Positions 49,766-56,837 of a DNA stretch of 64,000 bases are shown here, piece by piece (the first letter of the stretch is position 1; each line of letters starts with the position of its first letter). Where the stretch lies: the NCBI RefSeq assembly GCF_024172085.1, contig NZ_JAMZDZ010000001.1:496001-560000 (forward strand), given 5' to 3'. This DNA is from Hamadaea flava (GTDB taxonomy: Bacteria; Actinomycetota; Actinomycetes; Mycobacteriales; Micromonosporaceae). The notes beneath the pieces were generated by a model. It saw only the letters and a program-made list of their open reading frames with translations, searched no databases and was not told the DNA's origin. The translations under genes were made by a program, and so were the position numbers.

Positions 49766-50155
49766 GGACTGCTGCAGGTGAGCGTAGGCGCGGACGGGCT
49801 GCCGTTGGCGAGGAACCCGAACGTCGTCGAGGTCCCGGCCGCGAGCGACCCGTTGTAGGACACGTTCTTCACGGTCACGGCCGAACCGCTGACCGTCAGG
49901 GTGCCGCTCCACAATTGAGTGATCGTCTGGCCGGAGGCCGGCGTCCAGCCGGCGGTCCAGCCGTTGATCGCCGAGGCTCCGGCGGTGACCGTCACCTCAC
50001 CCTGGAAGCCGCCCGGCCAGGAATTGACCGTCTTGTACGCCGCAGCGCAGACCCCGGCCGGCGGCGGTGAGGACGGCGGAGGCGACGACGGCGGTGAGGA
50101 CGGCGGGGGTGAGGACGGTCGGCCGCACGCTGGAACGGCCCGGGATGTGGATCAC
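49762..50155 (-). pseudogene. Secreted CBM2 carbohydrate-binding protein, frameshifted
   Basis: From GTG 50155 (GGGGAGG 5 bases upstream) one frame encodes a signal peptide (RPTVLTPAVLTAVVASAVL, TAAG). The next frame then encodes a full cellulose-binding CBM2 domain (VCAAAYKTVNSWPGGFQGEV...GWTAGWTPASGQTITQLW...GFLANGSPSAPTLTC) with its cysteine pair and three exposed tryptophans. Deleting one base of the CCCC run at 50052-50055 (G on the coding strand) joins them. As read, the product is broken; a homopolymer error is equally possible. No catalytic domain is attached. Its stop overlaps the monooxygenase stop. Confidence 0.75.
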
Positions 50156-50292
50156 TGAGCCTCCCCGATAGATGATCACGAATGGTCGGGCAGTACCAGC
50201 GTCGTTCCGCGCAGCCATTCACGTCAAGGCTCTTCCGGAAACTTTCGGTCGTTGGCCCGAAATTTCCATTCTGATGCAGGCGAATACGGCGA

Positions 50293-50715
50293 TCAGCCCT
50301 CGGGAGACTTCCGAAGCTCGCGGGACTTGCCGCGGAACTCCGCGATGACCTCGTCGCCGCAGGTGACGGTCACGTCATAGATGCCGCTACGCCCGTACCG
50401 GGTGCGCTCGGTCGCGACCGCGGTCAGCTCGTCGCCCAGCCTCGCCGCGCGGACGAAGACGATGTCGCACGACTCCGCCACCGTCGGCGTGCCATACGTG
50501 TTGCAGGCGAAGGCGAACGCCGTGTCGGCCAACAGGAAGACGTACCCGCCGTGGCAGATGTCGTGACCGTTGATCATGTCGCGGGTCACCGACATACGCG
50601 CGACGGCCCGGCCCGGCTCGACCCCCTCGATGGTCGCCCCGGCGCGCTGCGACGCGAGATCATCGGCGTACATGGCGTCGGCCGAGCGCCGGGCCAGCTC
50701 GTGTGCTTCGTCCAC
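50293..50715 (-). CDS. paaI: Hydroxyphenylacetyl-CoA thioesterase PaaI-like
   Basis: A 140-residue hotdog-fold thioesterase. The active region NGHDICHGGYVFLLADTAFA then FACN has the catalytic aspartate and HGG helix of PaaI, which removes stalled CoA esters during phenylacetate breakdown. The rest (VAESCDIVFVRAARLGDELT; GIYDVTVTCGDEVIAEFRGK) fits. The other paa genes are not in the window, so it may serve another CoA ester. A perfect 24-base hairpin lies upstream at 50820-50882. Confidence 0.85.
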   Translation of the reverse strand: MDEAHELARRSADAMYADDLASQRAGATIEGVEPGRAVARMSVTRDMINGHDICHGGYVFLLADTAFAFACNTYGTPTVAESCDIVFVRAARLGDELTAVATERTRYGRSGIYDVTVTCGDEVIAEFRGKSRELRKSPEG

Positions 50716-50819
50716 CTGGCCACGCTACCGCCCGGCGGCACTGTCGCCCGGGCGCCTCCCGCCGCCTTGCGACCCCGCGGGGGCCGCCGTCGCGTGGGGT
50801 CCGCCGCCGGTGGGGAAGG

Positions 50820-50882
50820 CGATCACCGGAACGCTGTGTACCTGTCACGCCAACGGATAGGTACACAGCGTTCCGGTGATCG
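50820..50882. repeat. Perfect 24-bp palindrome
   Basis: Arms 50820-50843 and 50859-50882 are exact reverse complements (CGATCACCGGAACGCTGTGT plus ACCT), with a 15-base loop. It lies in the 263-base gap between paaI and the MFS gene, downstream of the MFS transcript, and would form a strong terminator; no gene is seen in the gap. Confidence 0.9.
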
Positions 50883-50978
50883 TGCCGTCCCCGCTTCACG
50901 GGCCGGGCGGCGCGGCTGGCGCCCCGTGCGCGCCAGCCGCCGCCGAAGGGCTGCCCCGAAGGCCGCGCGGGAAGCGCG

Positions 50979-52724
50979 TCAGTCGCCCCGGGACGGTTCG
51001 GCCGACGCCGGGATCGGCGTGAGCGGCTGTGCGCCCAGCTCGTCGATCAGCTCGCTCTCCCGGGTGACCAGGTCGGTGGCCATCTGCGTACGCGGGGAGA
51101 CGAGTGACGCGGCCGCGCCGAGGATGCCCATGACGATGGCCAGCCAGAAGACGACGACCAGTCCGTCGTGGAACGGCCCGGCGATCAGGGTCGGGAAGAA
51201 CTGGCGGTCGGTCAGGGTCGCCGCGTTCGCCGCCGGGAGCTGGCCGAGGATCTGCGGCCCGAGCAGTTCCTGGATCGGGTTGTAGCCGAGGAACGCCGCG
51301 AACAGCGTACCGACCGGCGGGAGCGCGGAGATCGTGTGCGCCGCCTCCGGCGGTACGCCTTGCGCGGTGAGCCCGGAGTCCAGGGTGGACGGCAGCGAAC
51401 CGGCCAGTCCGGCGACCATCAGCGAGAAGAACACGCCGATCGACAGCACCATGCCCGCGTTCTGGAAGGTCGCCCGCATGCCGGAGGCGACACCACGGAG
51501 GTGTGCCGGAACGCTGGACATGATCAGCGCCGTGTTCGGGGCGGAGAACAGGCCGCCGCCGAAGCCGTTGAGGAACACCAGCACGGCGAAGACGCTGTAG
51601 TGGAAGTTGGTCTGCACCAGCAGCAACGCGGCGAACGACGCCGACATGAGCAACAGCCCGCCGGCCGCGAACGGGCGCGGGCCGAACCGGTCGGACAGGA
51701 ACCCGGAGAGCGGTCCGGCGGCGAGGAACCCGATGGTCAGCGGCAGCAGGTAGATGCCGGCCCACAACGGGGTCTGCTCATAGTCGTAGCCGTGCAGCGG
51801 CAGCCAGATGCCCTGCAGCCAGATGATCAGCATGAACTGCAGGCCGCCTCGCGCGATCGAGCCGAGCAGGCTGGCGGCGTTGCCACCGGTGAACGCCGGG
51901 ATGCGGAACAGCCGCAGCGGGAACATCGGCTCGGCGACCTTGGCCTCGATGACGGCGAACGCGGCCAGCAGCACGACTCCCCCGGCCAGCCCGGCGATGA
52001 TCCACGGGTTCGTCCAGCCCATCGAGTGGCCCCCGTACGGCTGGATGCCGTAGGTGATCGCGGCCAGCAGCGCGGTCAGCCCGGCGGCGAAGGTGAGGTT
52101 GCCCCACCAGTCGATCTTCCCCGGCCGGCGTACGCCGTTGTCCCGCAACGACTTGTACGCCCAAATGGTGCCGATGACGCCGATCGGGACGTTGACCCAG
52201 AAGATCGAGCGCCAGTTCCACTCGGCGAGCACTCCGCCGAGCACGAGCCCGATGAAGGATCCGGCGATGGCGGCGACGATGTTGATGCCGAGCGCCATGC
52301 CGCGCTGCGCGGCGGGGAACGCGTCGGTGATGATCGCGGCGGAGTTCGCCATGAGCATCGCGCCGCCGATCGCCTGCACGACTCGCCAGCCGATCAGCCA
52401 CAGGGCGCCTTTGCCGCCGGTGAACGGGTCCAGCGACAGGATCACCGAGGTCACGGCGAAGATGGCGAAGCCCAGGTTGTAGATGCGTACGCGGCCGTAG
52501 ATGTCGCCGAGCCGGCCCAGGGTCACCACGAGCACGGCGGTGACGAGCATGTACCCCATCAGCATCCAGAGCAGGTAGCTGACGTTACCGGGCAGCAGCG
52601 GGTCGAGGTCGACGCCGTTGAAGATGGCGGGCAGCGAGATGAGCACGATCGAGGAGTTGATCGTGGCGATGAGCATGCCGAGGGTCGTGTTCGACAACGC
52701 GACCCACTTATAACGGCTGTTCAT
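50979..52724 (-). CDS. MFS drug exporter, DHA2 family (14 TMS)
   Basis: A 581-residue transporter with about 14 hydrophobic segments. Motif A is GRLGDIYGRVRIYNLG; the antiporter motif C is in AAIAGSFIGLVLGGVLAEWN, with NWRSIFWVNVPIG following, both typical of DHA2 (EmrB/QacA) proton-drug antiporters. A long loop between the last helices (DSGLTAQGVPPEAAHTISAL) is present. Its ATG overlaps the MarR stop (52721-52724), so the repressor and pump share a message; export of an inducing toxic compound is likely. Confidence 0.92.
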   Translation of the reverse strand: MNSRYKWVALSNTTLGMLIATINSSIVLISLPAIFNGVDLDPLLPGNVSYLLWMLMGYMLVTAVLVVTLGRLGDIYGRVRIYNLGFAIFAVTSVILSLDPFTGGKGALWLIGWRVVQAIGGAMLMANSAAIITDAFPAAQRGMALGINIVAAIAGSFIGLVLGGVLAEWNWRSIFWVNVPIGVIGTIWAYKSLRDNGVRRPGKIDWWGNLTFAAGLTALLAAITYGIQPYGGHSMGWTNPWIIAGLAGGVVLLAAFAVIEAKVAEPMFPLRLFRIPAFTGGNAASLLGSIARGGLQFMLIIWLQGIWLPLHGYDYEQTPLWAGIYLLPLTIGFLAAGPLSGFLSDRFGPRPFAAGGLLLMSASFAALLLVQTNFHYSVFAVLVFLNGFGGGLFSAPNTALIMSSVPAHLRGVASGMRATFQNAGMVLSIGVFFSLMVAGLAGSLPSTLDSGLTAQGVPPEAAHTISALPPVGTLFAAFLGYNPIQELLGPQILGQLPAANAATLTDRQFFPTLIAGPFHDGLVVVFWLAIVMGILGAAASLVSPRTQMATDLVTRESELIDELGAQPLTPIPASAEPSRGD

Positions 52725-53188
52725 GAAGGTGCGTTCTCCGAAGGGGTTGCGACGGATGGAGACGTGACGAGGTCGGCGAGGGCGTTCAGAGCGGGGAGGG
52801 CGGCGGAGATCGCGGCCGCGTCGCGCGGCTCGAGCTGGGCCAGCAGGGCGGCGACTTTGCCGCTGCGGACGGACCGGCGATGACGCAGCAGGTCGAGGCC
52901 GGCCGTGGTGATCTCGACGAGCACCACCCGGCGGTCGCCGGGATCAGCGGTACGCACGGCGAGCGAATCACGTTCGAGCCGGGACACGACCTGCGTCATC
53001 GCGGGTTGCGTGACGCCCTCGATCCCGGCCAGCTCGGTCAGCCGGCGGGGACCCTCTCGTTCGAGGGTGGCGAGCGTCGACGCCGCGGTCAGGCTGAGTC
53101 CAGACGGGTTGAGCCGCCGCAACGCGGTGAAGACCCGCAAGATCGTAGTGCTCAGGTCCGTATCAGGAGTGACCGAGGTGGACCGCAT
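52721..53188 (-). CDS. MarR family regulator
   Basis: A 155-residue MarR-type protein with a winged helix in residues 31-95: SLTAASTLATLEREGPRRLT, GVTQPAMTQVVSRLERDSL and the wing RTADPGDRRVVLVEIT. It is translationally coupled to the DHA2 pump and lies 12 bases after the mmpL-like gene. A 6-base inverted repeat, TTCTAT...ATAGAA (53196-53216), is at its promoter, probably its operator, and would link pump and transporter expression to a small-molecule inducer. Confidence 0.9.
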   Translation of the reverse strand: MRSTSVTPDTDLSTTILRVFTALRRLNPSGLSLTAASTLATLEREGPRRLTELAGIEGVTQPAMTQVVSRLERDSLAVRTADPGDRRVVLVEITTAGLDLLRHRRSVRSGKVAALLAQLEPRDAAAISAALPALNALADLVTSPSVATPSENAPS

Positions 53189-53195
53189 ATGGAAT

Positions 53196-53216
53196 TTCTA
53201 TCATGATCTTATAGAA
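53196..53216 (-). promoter_or_regulatory. AT-rich palindrome and promoter of the marR-pump pair
   Basis: TTCTAT (53196-53201) and ATAGAA (53211-53216) flank 9 bases; on the minus strand TATAAGAT forms a good -10. The site covers the last codons of the mmpL-like gene and lies 8 bases before marR. Confidence 0.55.
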
Positions 53217-55393
53217 GTACCTAATGCACCGCGCGTACGCCGCCGCTCCAGGTATCGACCGGGCCACTGGGCGGCCGACCCGATGACGGCCAGCAGCGCC
53301 GGGGCGAGCAGGGAGCGTACGACGAAGGCATCGATAAGAATGCCCGCGGACAGCGCGAAGGCCAGCTCGCGGAAGGGCCGCAGCGGCACGAGCGCGAGCA
53401 GGCCGAAGCTGACCGCGAGAGTGAACGCGGCGGCGCGGATCGCGCGCGCGGACTCCGGCAGGGTCACCGCGAGCGCGTCGCGCAGCGGACGGCGGCGGGC
53501 CTCACGCCAGGCGGGCCCGATGCCGAAGATGTTGTAGTCGGAGCCGAGCGCGACCAGCAGCACCGCCGCCGCGAACGGGACGTAGAAGGTGATCCCGTCG
53601 TTGCCGAGCCAGTCCTCGAACACCCGTGTCGTCAGGCCGAGCGTCGCGAGGATGGCCAGCACGCTGCACGCCAGCAGCGCCAGCGGGGCCGTCAACGCCC
53701 GCAGGTACAACGCGAGGAACAGCAGGTTCGCCGCCAGCGCCGCGAGCGCGATGCGGCCGAGGTCGGCCACGGTCTGATCCACGATGACGTCCGCGACCGC
53801 CGTGTCGCCGCCCAGGCTGACGCGCGTACCGCCGAGTCCGGCGCGGTCGGCCAACCCGGGCAGGTCCGCCTGCAACTGGGTCACCGTCTGGATCGCGCGC
53901 GCGCCGAGCGGTTCGTCGGACAACACCACCAGATATCGGGCCGCGCTGCCGTCCTTCGCCTCGAACAGGGGGCGTACCTGCTCGATCAGGCGGTCGTCTG
54001 GTCCGACGACCGCCGCGACGCCGGGCTCGTGCGCGAGCGCGTCGCGCAGCCGGGCCAGTTCGGCCGTCTTCCCGGTGACGCCCGCGCCCTCCACCAGCAC
54101 TTCGGTCGGTGACAGGATGCCCTCGGCGAATCCCGCCTCGGCCTGCTGAGCGGCTTGGCGGGCTGGATGCGTCGCGGGCAACGCGTCCACAAAGGACACG
54201 CTGAGCGTCATGTGCCGCACCGGCAACGCCGCCCACAGCAGCCCGCCCACGCAGGCGACGAGCACCACCACCGAGAAGCCGGGCCAGGTCAGCGTGCGGG
54301 CCCACCAGCCGCGCGGCTCGCGTACCGCTTTCGGCCGTCGCCGCGACCGCCCCGGCGCCCACAGCACCGCCCGCCCGAGGATCGCCAGCAGCGCCGGCAC
54401 CAGCGTCACCGCGACCACCATGCCGATGGTCACCGCGACCGCCAGGCCCGGCCCGAACGCGCGGAAGGTCGGCGTGCCGGCCACGATCAACGCGCCGGTC
54501 CCCGCCGCAGCCGTCGCTCCCGCGGTCATGATGATCGGCGAGAACCGCGCCGTCGCGAGCCGCGCGGCGGACAGCCGGTCCATGCCGTCATCAAGGTGTA
54601 CGCGCAACGCCGAAACGTAGAACACCACGTAGTCGGTGACCACCCCGAGCAGCAACGCGACCAGCAACGGCTGTGTCTCCTGTGGAACCGCGACGTCGAA
54701 GCGCGCCGCGAGCGCGCCGCCCACCCGCAGCGTGATCACGATGGCCAGGCCCGCCACGGCCAGTGCGAGCACCGGCGCGACCACCGAGCGGAACGCGAAC
54801 GCCACGATGACGAACACCGCCGCGACCGTCGCGACCTCCAGCCAGGTCAGCGAGGACAACACGATCCGCCCCTGCTCGACCCGGGCGGGCACCGAACCGG
54901 TGACCCCGACGACGTGATCCTGCGGGCCGTAATACTTCGCAACGAACTGGTCGGCCGCGTCGACCTGCTCGGCCAGACTCACATCGGGCCTGGTGAACAG
55001 GTACGTGATGATGGTCGTGCCGTCCTCCCGCGACCCGGGCAGCAGCTTCTTCTCGTTGGTGATCGGCACCGCCGCCAGAATCGGCTGCACATCGGCGTAT
55101 TGGCCCTCCGAGACCGCCCGCGCGCGGGACACCGCCTTGGCCTGCACGTCGAGCGGCAGTCCACGCGGATCCCGTTGCACCACGGCGACTCGGCTCAGCA
55201 GCGGAAAGCCGAACTTGTCGTAGGACCGCACCTCGGTCTGGACCGCCGGGTTGCCGACCGAGACGAGCTGGCTGAGATCCTCCCCGGCCTGCCCGACCGC
55301 CGGCAGCAATCGCACCGCCGCGATCGCCGCGGCCACCCAGAACGCCACCACCAGCCAGCGCAGGGCGACCAAGACCCAGGCGTAGACCTTCAT
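53201..55393 (-). CDS. MMPL/RND family transporter
   Basis: A 730-residue protein with two repeats, each a membrane helix, a large outer loop and five helices. Family cores are LLVALLLGVVTDYVVFYVSA in the first half and FAAAVLLVALGSDYNIFGIG in the second, carrying the proton-relay aspartate-tyrosine pairs of MmpL proteins. It exports lipids or drugs. The ATG at 55393 has GGGGAGCG upstream. The end is AT-rich and contains a TTA leucine codon (53224-53222). It is upstream of marR and the DHA2 pump. Confidence 0.9.
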   Translation of the reverse strand: MKVYAWVLVALRWLVVAFWVAAAIAAVRLLPAVGQAGEDLSQLVSVGNPAVQTEVRSYDKFGFPLLSRVAVVQRDPRGLPLDVQAKAVSRARAVSEGQYADVQPILAAVPITNEKKLLPGSREDGTTIITYLFTRPDVSLAEQVDAADQFVAKYYGPQDHVVGVTGSVPARVEQGRIVLSSLTWLEVATVAAVFVIVAFAFRSVVAPVLALAVAGLAIVITLRVGGALAARFDVAVPQETQPLLVALLLGVVTDYVVFYVSALRVHLDDGMDRLSAARLATARFSPIIMTAGATAAAGTGALIVAGTPTFRAFGPGLAVAVTIGMVVAVTLVPALLAILGRAVLWAPGRSRRRPKAVREPRGWWARTLTWPGFSVVVLVACVGGLLWAALPVRHMTLSVSFVDALPATHPARQAAQQAEAGFAEGILSPTEVLVEGAGVTGKTAELARLRDALAHEPGVAAVVGPDDRLIEQVRPLFEAKDGSAARYLVVLSDEPLGARAIQTVTQLQADLPGLADRAGLGGTRVSLGGDTAVADVIVDQTVADLGRIALAALAANLLFLALYLRALTAPLALLACSVLAILATLGLTTRVFEDWLGNDGITFYVPFAAAVLLVALGSDYNIFGIGPAWREARRRPLRDALAVTLPESARAIRAAAFTLAVSFGLLALVPLRPFRELAFALSAGILIDAFVVRSLLAPALLAVIGSAAQWPGRYLERRRTRGALGTSIRS

Positions 55394-55503
55394 TCCGCTC
55401 CCCTGCCGCTCGCCCCGTTCCGATGTGCGCGGCCGGTACCCACGCGGCCGCATCCCGGAAACCCCGCCCTGGGCGCGACCGGCAGGCCGTCTAGATTGGA
55501 GGG

Positions 55504-56103
55504 ATGCAGCGCACGCCGCCGGACGAACTGATCGCCGAGGCCGCCCAGAATCCGGGCGGCTACGTCTACGAGATCGACGGGGAGATGATCGGCGATCCCG
55601 ACGGATACATTCCGCCGGAGGCGATCCTGGGCGCCTGGGAGGTCGGGCCGGACGGCGTCCTGACGGGCGAGTACGAGCCGAACGAGGAGCACGGGCCGCC
55701 GCAGGACGACTTCAGCCACCTGACCGAGGCGGACCACTGGCTCGACTGGATGGGCGAGGACCCCGCTGCCGCCATCCGCGAGTCGGTCCTGGAAGTGTTG
55801 CAGGATCAGGTGCCGGACGCGTCGCTGCGCTGGATGAAGATCGTCGCCGAGCCACGCTTCCTCACGGCGGGCCGGCCCGCGCCCGACGATCCGGACAAAC
55901 TGATCGTCACCCGGGCGGCGCTCGCGCTGTCGTTCGGACTGGGCGTCGACTCCGGCGACAGCTACGAGATCCTGTGGGGCGTGTTCAGCGTCGCCGTCGT
56001 CGGCCTCGACGAGCCGGCCGGCCGCAGCCGCGTCTGGTTCGACCTGTGGGCCGACCTCGATGAGGCCGAGGAGCAGCTCCCCGACCGCATCAGCGGCTTC
56101 TGA
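55504..56103 (+). CDS. Hypothetical acidic protein
   Basis: A 199-residue, strongly acidic, soluble protein (MQRTPPDELIAEAAQNPGGY, EYEPNEEHGPPQDDFSHLTE, RISGF end) with several tryptophans and no cysteine, signal or membrane segment. GGAGG stands just before the ATG, supporting the start. The last 14 bases overlap the convergent DUF4291 gene. I do not recognise the family; it may be an immunity- or adaptor-like protein, but nothing demonstrates it. Confidence 0.7.
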   Translation: MQRTPPDELIAEAAQNPGGYVYEIDGEMIGDPDGYIPPEAILGAWEVGPDGVLTGEYEPNEEHGPPQDDFSHLTEADHWLDWMGEDPAAAIRESVLEVLQDQVPDASLRWMKIVAEPRFLTAGRPAPDDPDKLIVTRAALALSFGLGVDSGDSYEILWGVFSVAVVGLDEPAGRSRVWFDLWADLDEAEEQLPDRISGF

Positions 56104-56674
56104 CCGCCTCGGCCGGGGCATAAGGGCGCTCGGCGGGGAGCATGTCGCGGGCGTCGTCGAGGCCGCCGCCCCGGATCACCGCCCGGATAGCCTGGCACTG
56201 CGTCGTGATGTCGTCGATGCCGACGATCCAGTCCTCGGTGTAGCGGCGTACGGCTTCGCCGGAGAGGCCGACCTGGATCGCGCGGTGCGGCAGCGGACGC
56301 AGGTGCAGGTCGCGCTCGGGGTCCCACTGGATGCGCACAGGCGCGCGCAGCGACCGCTTCCAGTCATCGCGGTCGCGGTGGACGCCGCGCTCGTAGCTGC
56401 TCAGTGCGCTGTTCGCGAGCGCCCAGTCGAACCCGTCGCGGCGGATGCGGATGGCGAGCACGCGCTCCTGACCGGCCTTGCCGCCCCAGCCGCAGCGGTA
56501 CATCATCCACAGGAAGGACGGCTTGATCCAGGTCATCCGGTCCCGCTTGAAGCCCGGCCCGAAGCGCCCGGAGAGGGCGGCGGGCTCCGCGATAGCCGGG
56601 TTGTACGCCTGGTAGACGGTGATCGTCTCGTCGTCGTGCAGCGCCCGGATCTGCCGGGCGGGAATCTCGTTCAT
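56090..56674 (-). CDS. DUF4291 family protein
   Basis: A 194-residue soluble protein with the DUF4291 signature: DDETITVYQAYNPAIAEPA, FKRDRMTWIKPSFLWMMYRC then GWGGKAGQERVLAI, and VRIQWDPERDLHLRPLPHRA then IQVGL. The family is widespread in bacteria and fungi with no known role; the conserved R, W and K residues suggest a binding or enzymatic site. The ATG at 56674 is the family start. It is divergent to the helicase gene and convergent with the acidic protein. Confidence 0.82.
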   Translation of the reverse strand: MNEIPARQIRALHDDETITVYQAYNPAIAEPAALSGRFGPGFKRDRMTWIKPSFLWMMYRCGWGGKAGQERVLAIRIRRDGFDWALANSALSSYERGVHRDRDDWKRSLRAPVRIQWDPERDLHLRPLPHRAIQVGLSGEAVRRYTEDWIVGIDDITTQCQAIRAVIRGGGLDDARDMLPAERPYAPAEAVRSR

Positions 56675-56837
56675 AACGAGGGCAAGGTATCGATCGGAAA
56701 ATCGGTTGAGCCTCCGAGTTTCGCCGGGATAGGCTCCTCCGCCGCAATCGAGGCGAACCCCTCGCAGCGTACGCACGCTGAACTGAGGACGGGCGTGACT
56801 GCCGGCTGAATCATCACGACTAGGGATGGACTTCAGC

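Noticed and set aside
50041-50150. Pro/Ser-rich linker frame directly upstream of the CBM2 domain
   Set aside because: This frame has no start codon before an in-frame TGA. The alternative frame gives a real signal peptide with a good ribosome site, so the Pro/Ser run is a shadow.
56680-56837. Rifamycin-response element upstream of the HelD-like gene
   Set aside because: I looked for a clear long inverted repeat at the promoter and could not see one, so a HelR rifampicin-resistance role is not claimed.
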